Shown here: positions 9,126-17,566 of the stretch, piece by piece
Layout: each line of letters opens with the position of its first letter
How positions within the stretch are numbered: the stretch's first letter is position 1
Notes under the pieces: model-generated
The model's input: the letters and a program-made list of their open reading frames with translations, nothing else
The model's database searches: none
Told to the model about the DNA's origin: nothing
Program-made: the position numbers and the translations under genes
Source of the DNA: Metabacillus schmidteae
GTDB lineage: Bacteria; Bacillota; Bacilli; Bacillales; Bacillaceae
Length of the DNA stretch: 64,000 nt
Direction: 5' to 3'
Assembly (NCBI RefSeq): GCF_903166545.1
Contig: NZ_CAESCH010000001.1
Location: 2,980,001-3,044,000, forward strand

Positions 9126-9141
9126 TTGTAAGCGTTAACAA
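9126..9141. promoter_or_regulatory. cre site (CcpA operator)
   Basis: TTGTAAGCGTTAACAA fits the TGWNANCGNTNWCA catabolite-responsive element at nearly every position and is almost palindromic. It lies 85-100 bp upstream of the regulator ATG, upstream of the -10-like box, so the PTS operon is probably under CcpA control. Whether this position represses or activates cannot be told. Confidence 0.75.
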
Positions 9142-9171
9142 AGTTCCGATGAATCAACATCCTTGATGATA

Positions 9172-9563
9172 CACACCATTTGAAATTATGGCTACATGTT
9201 GCAGCTAGAGCTGGAAAATTGGATATGATAAAATTTCTAATTGAATTTGGTATAGATATTAACATAAAACAAAGTGTACCAAAGTCAGCTCCTATAGCAC
9301 ATGCAACTAGTGAAGGTACAATTAAGTATTGTAGAGTACTTAATTAATCATGGTGTGAAATTAGATGTAAGTGACTCTAATAGAAATTCTTTATTCTCAG
9401 ATTTATGGTGGGTGCCTTGATATTGTAGAGTTTCTTGTTCAGAATGATATTGATATCACTGTTAAGTACTATGAAAGATATGGGAGCATATGAATTTGAT
9501 TTTGAAAGAGGACAAATAGAAATTGCAGAATATTTAAAGCAAAAGTTGGATGAAAAAGATTAG
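9172..9563 (+). pseudogene. Ankyrin-repeat protein, frameshifted remnant
   Basis: Three frames of the plus strand together encode ankyrin repeats: LWLHVAARAGKLDMIKFLIE, then VEYLINHGVKLDVSDSNRN, then GGCLDIVEFLVQNDIDIT, and finally a tail GQIEIAEYLKQKLDEKD ending at 9563. At least three frameshifts separate them and no start is visible. Ankyrin proteins are often found near Bacillus toxin loci, and this one lies near the LXG region, but no function can be assigned to the dead gene. Confidence 0.65.
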
Positions 9564-9608
9564 GCTGTTAAAAAGTAAATATTCTATGATGATACAACCA
9601 TCACACAG

Positions 9609-10820
9609 TTGACTAAAAAAGCAAACTTTCTAATATTTATTTTGGCAATTAGTTGTGGTTCACTTGCTGCTAATATTTATTATGCACAACCAATAGTACA
9701 ACTCATTGCAAGAGAACTTAACATCTCTTCTGAATTATCTGGATTGCTCACTACTTTTACACAAATTGGGTATGGATTGGGATTGTTTTTAATCGTACCT
9801 TTAGCTGACTTAATTAAGAGTAAGAAAATAATAGGAATTCTTATCGGACTAACAATTATTTCATTAATTGGGACGCTTATTTCAGAAAATGGAATTGTTT
9901 TTATACTGTTAACAACGTTAATTGGCATCGGAGCTTGTGCGGCTCAAATGTTAGTTCCACTAACAATGAGGATAGTGCCAATTGAAGAGACAGGTAAATA
10001 TGTGGGTAGAGTAATGAGTGGTTTATTGATTGGGATTATGATTGCTCGCCCTTTATCTATCGGAATAGCGGGTTGGTTTGGTTGGAGAATGGTATTTCTT
10101 TTTTCATTAATAACTCTAGTTGTTATGTTACTGTTAATTATAAAATTTTTGCCCAACTATGAAGTAGTATCGACTAGCAACATGTCATATCCAAAATTAA
10201 TAGCTTCTATGGTGAAGCTACTAATAAATACATCTCCTTTGCAACAGAGAGCATTTTATCACGCGTGTTTATTTGCAACATTTAGTTTGTATTGGACAGT
10301 CATGCCAATTTTATTAAGTTCTGAGCCATTACATTTTTCCAATAATGAAATTGCATTATTTGGCTTTGTTGCTATTGCGGGAGCTTTATTGACTCCTACT
10401 ATTGGTAAAATAGCAGATAAAGGTTTTATTTCTATAATGACTAATGTATCAATGATGCTTGTATTATTATCGATTGTTCTATTATTCTTTGTTAGAGATC
10501 ATTCACTAACTAGTGTTATTTTAATAACTATCTCAGGTATAAGTATTGATATTGGTGTATCCGGAAATGTACTATTAGGTCAAAAAGTTATCTTCGGTTT
10601 GAATCCTGAAATAAGAAACAGACTTAATGGATTATATATGACTATTTTCTTCTTGGGAGGAGCCTTTGGTTCATGGATTGGAAGTTATACTTACTACAAA
10701 TTTAATAGTGAAGTAACTTTAATCATTGGAACAGCTTTGCCTTTAATCGCCTTATTAGTTCATCTAATAAAAAGTAATACAATAAATTTATCAAAAACCA
10801 AAAGTAAATACATGTCTTAA
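9609..10820 (+). CDS. MFS transporter
   Basis: 403 residues with about twelve membrane segments. Markers of the drug/metabolite exporter branch include the motif A region PLADLIKSKKIIGILIGL after TM2 (about 58-76) and NIYYAQPIVQLIARELNISS near residue 20, which is typical of YgaY-like MFS exporters. Translation must begin at TTG 9609, since an in-frame TAA lies 36 bp before it. No convincing ribosome site precedes this TTG, so the original 5' end may have been lost and expression is uncertain. The substrate is unknown. Confidence 0.75.
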   Translation: MTKKANFLIFILAISCGSLAANIYYAQPIVQLIARELNISSELSGLLTTFTQIGYGLGLFLIVPLADLIKSKKIIGILIGLTIISLIGTLISENGIVFILLTTLIGIGACAAQMLVPLTMRIVPIEETGKYVGRVMSGLLIGIMIARPLSIGIAGWFGWRMVFLFSLITLVVMLLLIIKFLPNYEVVSTSNMSYPKLIASMVKLLINTSPLQQRAFYHACLFATFSLYWTVMPILLSSEPLHFSNNEIALFGFVAIAGALLTPTIGKIADKGFISIMTNVSMMLVLLSIVLLFFVRDHSLTSVILITISGISIDIGVSGNVLLGQKVIFGLNPEIRNRLNGLYMTIFFLGGAFGSWIGSYTYYKFNSEVTLIIGTALPLIALLVHLIKSNTINLSKTKSKYMS

Positions 10821-10830
10821 CTATCAATGT

Positions 10831-10865
10831 CCCCGAAAGTTAGAGTCAAAATCTAGTTTTTGGGG
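10831..10865 (+). terminator. Terminator-like hairpin after the MFS gene
   Basis: CCCCGAAAGTTAGA and TCTAGTTTTTGGGG pair over most of 14 bp around a short loop, 11 bp after the MFS stop. The T-run after the stem is weak. Confidence 0.5.
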
Positions 10866-10975
10866 TAGTATTTGCGTTATCTCCTATATAGCCATTTAAT
10901 GGAATAAGGAACGATTATTGTTTCCTTTGCGATTAAGGTTCCTCTAATATTTGTTCTAAAAACATTTATATTCCT

Positions 10976-11680
10976 TTAGCGGTTTTGATGATCGCACTTC
11001 CACCCTTGAGTATTCTTCCTCCCCAGCCTAGAACCGGTATGAATCCTGAGGTGGCCATTGTGCCAGCGGCTACTCGTTGGCCTTCTGATAGTTCTTCGCC
11101 TGTTACGGGGTCAACGCCATCTTTTGCACGGCGAAAATCGTAATATCCAGATGCTTCTCCAGCAAAGGTTTTGATGGTATCCCACGCTTTTTCATATATC
11201 GGACCGGTTTCTAATTCTTCGGCCTTTTTTAACTCTGCTCTAATTTTTTCCTGCTCTTCTTTAAATGAGAGGTAGTCATCTGAGTATTGCTGGACCTCAT
11301 CTGACAGTTGATAGGCCTCACTCGCTTTATATGCTTGCGCATCAAAATTTATTGGAGAAATTGTGTTACCTTGTGCTGTTGCTTCTAACAGTTGTTGAAA
11401 AAGTGCTCCAATATGGAATTCAGCACTTTCTGATACCTTTGTATTCTTCTAATAATTGTTGATCTAATGCATCAACGCCCTTGATGGTGTTTTCTCTCTT
11501 TTTCTTTACAGCGGCTATTGCGGGATTGAAATCATTGGTTGAACTAATTCTTCAATCTTCTTACTAATTTCCTTTATGTTCATCACATTAGAAAGTATCT
11601 GTTTAACTTCGTCTGCCTCTGCATAAGCATAATTATTATTCTAATTCCGAAAAAACCTGTTTCTTCAGTTTCATGTTCTT
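10976..11680 (-). pseudogene. LXG toxin fragment, rearranged and frameshifted
   Basis: Minus-strand frames match the middle of the intact LXG toxin at 17567-19513: VDALDQQLLEEYK, then after a +1 shift SESAEFHIGALFQQLLEATA... through GWGGRILKGGSAIIKTAKGI, where similarity ends. Upstream, at 11546-11680, the sequence jumps to a later part of the same toxin (NNYAYAEADEVKQILSNVMN), so the domain order is permuted. This looks like a product of recombination between LXG copies. It cannot encode a working toxin. Confidence 0.8.
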
Positions 11681-11727
11681 CAATTTAAAACTTTAATGAT
11701 TATCCAAATTTATTTAATTATGAAAAT

Positions 11728-11759
11728 AGCACCTGATGTCTAATGAACAATCAAGTGCT
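11728..11759 (-). terminator. Rho-independent terminator of an immunity module
   Basis: Read on the minus strand, AGCACTTGAT and ATCAGGTGCT pair, followed by ATTTTC. It lies downstream of the dead DUF600-like gene. The same hairpin, nearly base for base, recurs at 17118-17153. Confidence 0.65.
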
Positions 11760-11920
11760 TGTAGTAAGTTGTAAAACAATTTAGCTATTAGGTTAATAAC
11801 CTTATATATTTTTTGAATTTGCTTTTATCAATATGCTTATACAATTCAAGTCAAACAACAATTTGAATTATTATGCTTAAAAAACTATAAGAATTTTAAA
11901 CATTATTGTTCTTGATTTCC

Positions 11921-12448
11921 TCACCACTCATCTGCAATATCGTCTGCAGTTTTTAAATCATCAATTGTATGTATTAAATCATACTTGTATTCAGCTTGAA
12001 ACTTGCCACTCTTAACATCAAATATTAATTTCATCTCAGTTGGCATTTCTCTCTCAAATTCTTAGCATAAGATTTCAATTTTTTCAATATCTTCTCCTAT
12101 AATTTGTAAAACCTTAAACATTCGTCCAGGAGACACATCATATCTTTCTTCTCCAATCTTCAATGCATCATTCACCTTGTGACACTTTACATATTGATTG
12201 TTAATTAAATAAAAGAACTTACCCGATATCATACCTTCTTCACATGAAGCATAGACGTATACTTTATCAGCTCTATCTTCAACATATTCCATACATATTG
12301 AAATAATATCGGATTGTAATTCACTAAATCTATATTCAAATTCTTTTATACTACCTGCACTCCTTTAAAAATTGTTAAATGTTGCAAAGCCCGGTTCACC
12401 ATCAATTAAATAAATAACAACAAATTTCTTTGAGCGCATATTTCTCAT
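11921..12448 (-). pseudogene. YezG/DUF600-like immunity gene with in-frame stops
   Basis: A single minus-strand frame runs from an ATG at 12448 to TGA at 11921 but is broken by TAA near 12377 and again at 12062-12064. The recognisable part (EYVEDRADKVYVYASCEEG, then after the second stop EFEREMPTEMKLIFDVKSGKFQAEY) has the layout of the YezG/TIGR01741 family, which neutralises nuclease toxins. The second stop reads TAA between LC and EFERE, a single-base change from lysine AAA. The lesions are nonsense codons, not frameshifts, so this is genuine decay of a spare immunity gene. Confidence 0.7.
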
Positions 12449-12538
12449 AATAGACTATTTCAACATCTACACCAAGCGAAGACCAAATTTACATAGATGA
12501 TTACTATAAGTTTTTTACAGCTTGAAAAACCTCGAAAA

Positions 12539-12572
12539 AGAACCTTGAATAGCAAATGCTAATCAAGGTTCT
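12539..12572 (-). terminator. Hairpin between immunity modules
   Basis: AGAACCTTGA and TCAAGGTTCT form a perfect 10-bp stem with a 14-nt loop. On the minus strand TTTTTC follows the stem. It probably marks the end of a lost cassette. Confidence 0.6.
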
Positions 12573-12655
12573 CAAATACTTGTTATAAACATTTTTTTAT
12601 TTTAATGACTAATGCAATCTCTACTTCCTCGAGCAAACCAGTTCTAACCAAAAAT

Positions 12656-12687
12656 AGCACCTTTTGCATAAAGACAAACCAGGTGCT
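12656..12687 (-). terminator. Terminator of the YezG gene
   Basis: On the minus strand AGCACCT pairs with AGGTGCT and is followed by ATTTTTGG. It starts 9 bp after the YezG stop. Confidence 0.7.
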
Positions 12688-12695
12688 TTATAAGA

Positions 12696-13181
12696 TTACT
12701 TCTCTTCGAAATTTTTCATTTTCTCAATTAAGTCTAAATCGAATTGTTCATTATTTTGGCTTAAATATTTGTATTCAAAATACTTAATTCTTGCTGTTGG
12801 ACCAAATTCACTTTCAAACCAATTAGTATAATCAAAATTCACATTCAATTTTCCAGATGCATTTAATAATAATGTCACTGAAAACCATGGCTCTTGATCG
12901 TTATCAGTAAAAACTTTTTGAAGTTCGACAGTTAGTTGAAATAATTTATGAACTTCTTTATTATAAGCTCTCTTATCTACACTATATAATTTTGGAATAT
13001 AATGCGAAAAAATGTGTTTACCGTCATTTTTCGGAGTGAAAAAGAAGAATACTCCTCCCTCACCCTCCTTAACTTCACCATTGAAATATATATTTTCCCA
13101 ATCAGTTGGAATCATATCATTAACCTGTTGTAAGATTTCATTATATAACCTATTTAATTCTAATTCAAAACTCACTGACAT
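12696..13181 (-). CDS. yezG: YezG-family immunity protein (TIGR01741/DUF600)
   Basis: 161 residues matching the family: LNRLYNEILQQVNDMIP at the N-terminus, FFFFTPKNDGKHIFSHYIPKLYSV near 47-70, and EPWFSVTLLLNASGKLNVNFDYTNW near 97-121. In B. subtilis YezG is the antitoxin of the LXG nuclease YeeF. Here the gene starts inside the stop of an endonuclease-type toxin tip (TGATG overlap), with its ribosome site AGGAGG within the tip, which is the expected toxin-immunity coupling. It is intact although its toxin is truncated, so it may protect against relatives' toxins. Confidence 0.88.
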   Translation of the reverse strand: MSVSFELELNRLYNEILQQVNDMIPTDWENIYFNGEVKEGEGGVFFFFTPKNDGKHIFSHYIPKLYSVDKRAYNKEVHKLFQLTVELQKVFTDNDQEPWFSVTLLLNASGKLNVNFDYTNWFESEFGPTARIKYFEYKYLSQNNEQFDLDLIEKMKNFEEK

Positions 13182-13411
13182 CAGCCTCCTGACTTATTTG
13201 CAATTTCACGAATCACTGGGAATTCGCCTTCAATCTCATATTCGACCATAAATGAATTAGGACGCATAGAATTACTAGTATAAATTGGTTCAATGCTTAC
13301 AGAGACTTTTTTAGGCGGGATCTCTTTCAAGGCGTTAGCCCTCTCCGTCTCCATTTCGTACCAAACTACACCTCTTCTATTAATTTGGCTATTTTGTGGT
13401 ATAAGATTCAA
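13181..13411 (-). pseudogene. C-terminal tip of a DNA/RNA non-specific endonuclease toxin
   Basis: About 76 residues: NLIPQNSQINRRGVVWYEME, an ALKEIPPKKVSVSIEPIY segment and a closing VEYEIEGEFPVIREI. This is the C-terminal half of the endonuclease_NS_2 domain that ends YeeF-like LXG toxins. The catalytic part with its His and Asn residues and the whole LXG region are missing. An unrelated short frame precedes it. It survives as an orphan tip coupled to yezG. It could regain function only by recombination into a full LXG gene. Confidence 0.7.
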
Positions 13412-13590
13412 GCTTGTTTTACTTCACCAAGAACTTTTTTCAGCATAATAGAATCCATGTTACTAAAAAGAAGCATAGATGCAATTACTTAATTTGATTA
13501 GTTACTTTCCTAATCCACATTGCTAGAACGTACTTATTTCCCCTCAGCATCTTTTATTCACCTAAACTTTACCATGACTACATAAGAAAA

Positions 13591-13622
13591 AGCACTAGTT
13601 GTCAATTAGACAATTTAGTGCT
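13591..13622 (-). terminator. Terminator of an immunity module
   Basis: Minus-strand AGCACTAAATTGTC pairs imperfectly with GACAACTAGTGCT, followed by TTTTTC. It lies about 120 bp after the frameshifted immunity gene. Confidence 0.65.
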
Positions 13623-13740
13623 CAATTTAGTAGTATTATAGGCAATTCCATATTCCATATAATTATTGTATATATTATGAGATATTTTCTTTTTATTAAA
13701 ACGTATAACCTCATCAACTTCTCGTTGTGACTACTTACAC

Positions 13741-14192
13741 TTATCTTTCTTCTTTGCACAAATATAAATACTGACCAAATTTAGGAAATATATCCCAGTT
13801 CCTTTCTAGAGTATCTCTACTCTCCCGCTCTTCTACTAATCCATTGTTAAAGTCTCTTTTTTTCATAACTATATAGCCATCTTCGCGGAAACCCAAAATC
13901 AAACTACTAGTTTCCTCATCATATTCCCAATACATTGCAGCTCTTAAAAAAATCTTACCCTCACTCATAACTTCAAAGTCATAATTTAGATACTTACGAG
14001 TGAAATCATCATAAAACTTACTGATACCCATTTATCAGTGCCGTTTACTAGATACTTTGGTTGTTCCCCATCACTTAGTACGGCAGTATACGATTGGCGA
14101 TTATCATGAAATGTCTTTGCTGTCTTTTCATCAATTATATTCCAAGGTTTCTTTTTAATATTAGACCATTTATCACAATAGTAAAGTTCCAT
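13741..14192 (-). pseudogene. Immunity-like gene with one frameshift
   Basis: The frame starting at 14192 (MELYYCDKWSNIKKKPWNII...) runs through DKWVSVS and then leaves phase. The neighbouring frame takes over at SKFYDDFTRKYLNYDFEV and ends at 13741 (GQYLYLCKEER). Joined, they give a protein of about 150 residues with the acidic, aromatic composition typical of small immunity proteins. I do not recognise the family with certainty. The start overlaps the stop of the toxin tip upstream as TAATG, so it was the immunity partner of that tip. The shift lies near 14025-14035. Confidence 0.6.
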
Positions 14193-14430
14193 TAATTATA
14201 CACCTTCACAGTAATATCACGAATAATAATCCCCTTCTTATTAGCCTCTTCAATAATTTTTTGTGGAATTGGTTTTATTTGTACAGGGACTTCTAAAATT
14301 AATTCTCCTTAAAGTCGACCACCTTTTAAAGCATTAGTATTGAATTTCCCAGTTGAAATTTCTAAACTAGAAGAATACTTTTTAGTAAACTCATTTAAAT
14401 AACTTAGTGCAGTCTTTTAGTCCCACTTAT
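14192..14430 (-). pseudogene. Orphan LXG-type toxin tip with an internal stop
   Basis: The minus-strand frame encodes ALSYLNEFTKKYSSSLEI..., then NTNALKGGRL, a TAA at about 14305, then GELILEVPVQIKPIPQKIIE... and ends ITVKVYN at the stop shared with the next gene (TAATG). Its position before an immunity gene, its lack of a start and the downstream coupling all mark it as the C-terminal tip of a polymorphic toxin. I cannot assign the toxin activity. The one stop codon and missing N-terminus make it non-functional. Confidence 0.5.
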
Positions 14431-14539
14431 TACATATCATTCTTTACTTTTCAGCTTATTGGTAAACTATCTGTATAATCACTTAGAATTTCACACAAGC
14501 AATTTATCAACCAGCTAAAAATACTTCTTAAGTAAACAA

Positions 14540-14572
14540 AAGCGCTTGTTTCCTAAATGGAATCAAGCGCTT
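14540..14572 (-). terminator. Terminator of the Imm6 module
   Basis: AAGCGCTTG and CAAGCGCTT form a perfect 9-bp stem. On the minus strand TTGTTT follows. It lies about 100 bp after the Imm6-like gene. Confidence 0.65.
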
Positions 14573-14667
14573 CTTCTATACATTAAGATTTCTTGAAACT
14601 ATATATACATTACCTTTTCTAATTAGATAACTCAAATATATAAAAGTTCATAAAAATAGAGAAATGG

Positions 14668-15180
14668 TTATTTTTTTAATTGTAGCTTCCTTAAAAGTTC
14701 TGTTCGCAAATCTCCCACAAAATTACCATTTTCATAATCATTCAATACTGAAATTATTTTTTGAATATAACTGTTCGTATCCTCTATGCACTTTTCAAAA
14801 CAATCTGTAAAATGGTCAACTAATGTATCATCAACTAAAGCAATTGGTTCCGGATAATATTTAACACCTTCTTTTTCATATGCTTTTCTACTAGTGTAAG
14901 CAACAGCGTCAATAATACAGTTCCAAGCATTGTCATCTACTTCATTATCTGACATCTCTTGGATGATAGTTATACCATTTTCCTCGTTGTCCAATAATTC
15001 ATAAAGGAATTCTCCTATATTTTCTTTATTTTTTACCCAATCCCAACATTTATATATAACTTCCTGGGCTAAAAATTGATCTTCCTTATGAGAAAATACT
15101 GACAAAACTTTTTCTGAAAGCCCAAGAAAAAATATTACTTTAGCGTCCTCTGTTAAATTACTGAAGTAAGTATTATCCAT
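14668..15180 (-). CDS. Imm6-like immunity protein
   Basis: 170 residues, mostly helical and acidic, with features I associate with the Imm6 family: GLSEKVLSVFSHKEDQFLAQ (about 20-40), CWDWVKNKENIGEFLYELLD (about 45-65) and AWNCIIDAVAYTSRKAYEKE (about 84-103). Imm6 proteins accompany deaminase-type toxins, and this gene lies 13 bp downstream of a YwqJ-like deaminase tip, which agrees. It is complete, so immunity is probably kept although the toxin is broken. The family call is from memory of conserved blocks. Confidence 0.75.
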   Translation of the reverse strand: MDNTYFSNLTEDAKVIFFLGLSEKVLSVFSHKEDQFLAQEVIYKCWDWVKNKENIGEFLYELLDNEENGITIIQEMSDNEVDDNAWNCIIDAVAYTSRKAYEKEGVKYYPEPIALVDDTLVDHFTDCFEKCIEDTNSYIQKIISVLNDYENGNFVGDLRTELLRKLQLKK

Positions 15181-15193
15181 AATTTACCCCCAA

Positions 15194-17057
15194 CTAATCA
15201 ATATACTTTCCATTTTTTATCTTTAAATTAAGTCTACCAGTTACTTTAATACTTTCATCAATTTCCGAAGTTACTTCAATTATTAGATTAGGATATTTTA
15301 AACTTAACTGCTTTAACACACCAGGTGGAACCTTATCGTTCGCTAGTCCCTGATAACACTTTCTACAAACCCCAGAAGGATTTGATTGATGAAGTTTTAA
15401 AGTTCCAACTACATCTTCTGATTTTATTCCTTTCTTGATTACTGCCAAATCAAATTCATTTAGTACCCCTTCCTCTGCATGCCTAGTGAACAAAGGGTTA
15501 TTCCCTGGGGCTTTAATATTCCTTTCAGGCATTATTTCATCTAAATCAGGTAATCCTGCTTCTTTTCGTACTTTCGGTGAACCACCTTCAAAAGTCAAAT
15601 CTTCTAATCCTTTTATATCAGTTCTTCCAACTGCAACTGTTTCAGTTTCTGGAACATTCCATTTTTTCCTTAGGAATCTATATCAGTTTTACCAATATCA
15701 ATTTTACTTTCTTCAACAGCACCCTTAGTAATAACATCCCTTACATTTTCACCTGTACCTTTACTACCACCCAAATTCTTCCCAAAAGAAAACCTCGATA
15801 CAGCCTCTTCAACCCTCTTTTAATCTCCTGAGAATTCATCACATTAAATAGAATTGGTTTTATCCCATCTGCTGCCCCAGCATACGCAAAATTCATATTC
15901 TGATTTCCAAAAAGAACCTGCATGCCACCTCTAACTTCATCAAATACATACACCGCACCAGACTTCGTTTTTGTCGCTAATTTATGCATCTGGTTAAGTG
16001 TTTCCTCTTTTACTAGTTTACCATTTTTTACGAGTGCTGGCACGAATGGTGAAGCGACTAAAGAAGCTCCTAGGATACTATTAAATAAACTCGATTGTCT
16101 TTGTACGTCCGTTAGCTCATTGCCAAACATATCTTTCCCTGTGATATATTCACTAAGTCCGTTTGCGGATGCCAGGCCGTAGATTCCAAGTTCTGCTTTT
16201 TGGAGATTTGAAAATGTGCTGGTTGTTTTGTAAACACTTAGTGCTTGTTCGGCGGTGTTCATTCCTTTGGCGGTTTTGTAGATTGCACTTCCACCTTTGA
16301 AGAGTCTCCCTCCCCAGCCGACTATCGGTATGAATCCTGCGGTGGCCATGGCGCCAGCGGCTACTCGTTGACCATCTGTTAGTTCTTCTCCGGTAACGGG
16401 GTCAACACCATCTTTTGCACGGAGAAAATCATAATACCCTGTTGCTTCTCCCGTGAAGGTTTTAACAGTATCCCATGCTTTTTCGTATATCGGACGGTTC
16501 TCTAGTTCTTCTGCCTTTTTTAACTCTTCTCTAATTTTTTCCTGATCTTCTTTAAAAGAAAGGTAGTCGTCTGCGTATTGCTGGACCTCATCTGAAAGTT
16601 GATAGGCTTCACTCGCTTTGTATGCTTGAGCATCAAAGTTGATTGGAGAAATTGTGTTTCCTTGTGCAGTTGCTTCTAACAGTTGTTGGAAAAGAGCACC
16701 AATATGGAATTCTGCACTTTCTGATACCTTGTATTCTTCAAGTAATTGCTGATCCAATGCATCAACATCCTTGATGGTGTTTTCTCGCTTTTTCTTTGTA
16801 TCTTACATTGCGGTATTGAAATCATCTTTTGAAAAAGCTTCGAGATTAACGATATCTTCAATTCCATCAAAAATTTTCTGTAGATCCTGCCGTTGGCTTT
16901 CCACCATTGCGATATGGTTAGAAGCATGGATAGATAAATCACTTTCAAGAAAGTTGACGTCTACCACTGTGTCACGGGTAAATCAACATCCGATATTACT
17001 CCGGACACTCCATTTATAAAAGCAATTTGCATGTCAATTAAACGCAGCAAGGCTACC
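15194..17057 (-). pseudogene. LXG toxin with YwqJ/DddA-like deaminase tip, multiply broken
   Basis: Pieces in order on the minus strand are: LXG domain from about residue 80 (LRLIDMQIAFINGVSG), a frameshift, a nonsense codon at FNTAM, an open stretch 16757-15741 nearly identical to the intact toxin, a shift after VMNSQE, a shift near 15670, then the tip. The tip (15194-15640) reads VPETETVAVGRTDIKGLEDL, RHAEEGVLNEF and NPSGVCRKC. HAE plus PxxxCxxC are the zinc-binding and catalytic motifs of the nucleic-acid deaminase fold. The 5' end is missing. The tip itself is open, so it could be a donor for recombination. Confidence 0.85.
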
Positions 17058-17117
17058 ACTATATAGTAAGTTTGGGTGTAATAACCCATTAATTAAAAGT
17101 AGAAAAATTCAATACAA

Positions 17118-17153
17118 AAAGCACCTGATGTCTTTCGAACAATCAAGTGCTTT
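17118..17153 (-). terminator. Terminator of the Imm22 module
   Basis: Minus-strand AAAGCACTTGAT pairs with ATCAGGTGCTTT, followed by TTG. It lies 25 bp past the Imm22 stop and is a near copy of the hairpin at 11728-11759. Confidence 0.7.
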
Positions 17154-17178
17154 ATAGTGCTCAATATAGTATAACAAT

Positions 17179-17562
17179 TTAATCTATATATTCTGCTGTA
17201 CCAATAAAATCCAATTTATATGCATTTTTATCTACAGAATTCACAGCTCTACCATCTTTTTCATAGTTGTAGTTATAAAGTAAAATGATAGTATTGTATT
17301 TAGAGTTTAACATAATATTATTAAACTGCTTTATTAATTGGTCATCATATGAAAAATCGACCAGGAGCTTCTTTACATTATCTTCAGCATCCGATATCCA
17401 ATCTTTTTCAATTAAGCCTCTATCATAATAGCCTAATTTAAATTCTCTTTCAAAAACTGATGGTATACTATCTCCATCTTCATCATATTTAATTTCAGTA
17501 TATTTTTCGACTTCATCATAATTATTAAACCAGCCCAACCACAAAGAAACATCGTTTTTCAT
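17179..17562 (-). CDS. Imm22-like immunity protein
   Basis: 127 residues. The N-terminal VSLWLGWFNNYDEVEKYTEI, the acidic YDEDGDSIPSVFEREF block (about 26-41) and the closing LDFIGTAEYI follow the Imm22 pattern. It starts 4 bp after the stop of the intact LXG toxin, with AGGAGG inside the end of the toxin gene, so the two are coupled. It should bind the nuclease tip inside the producing cell. The pairing of Imm22 with this toxin class is inferred from position. Confidence 0.8.
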   Translation of the reverse strand: MKNDVSLWLGWFNNYDEVEKYTEIKYDEDGDSIPSVFEREFKLGYYDRGLIEKDWISDAEDNVKKLLVDFSYDDQLIKQFNNIMLNSKYNTIILLYNYNYEKDGRAVNSVDKNAYKLDFIGTAEYID

Positions 17563-17566
17563 TATA

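Noticed and set aside
11265..11462. Plus-strand frame inside the broken LXG fragment
   Set aside because: It is the reverse shadow of conserved LXG coding sequence; the minus strand carries the homology.
15922..16182. Plus-strand frames inside the LXG/deaminase pseudogene
   Set aside because: They mirror the coding strand of a well-supported LXG region and have no start signals.
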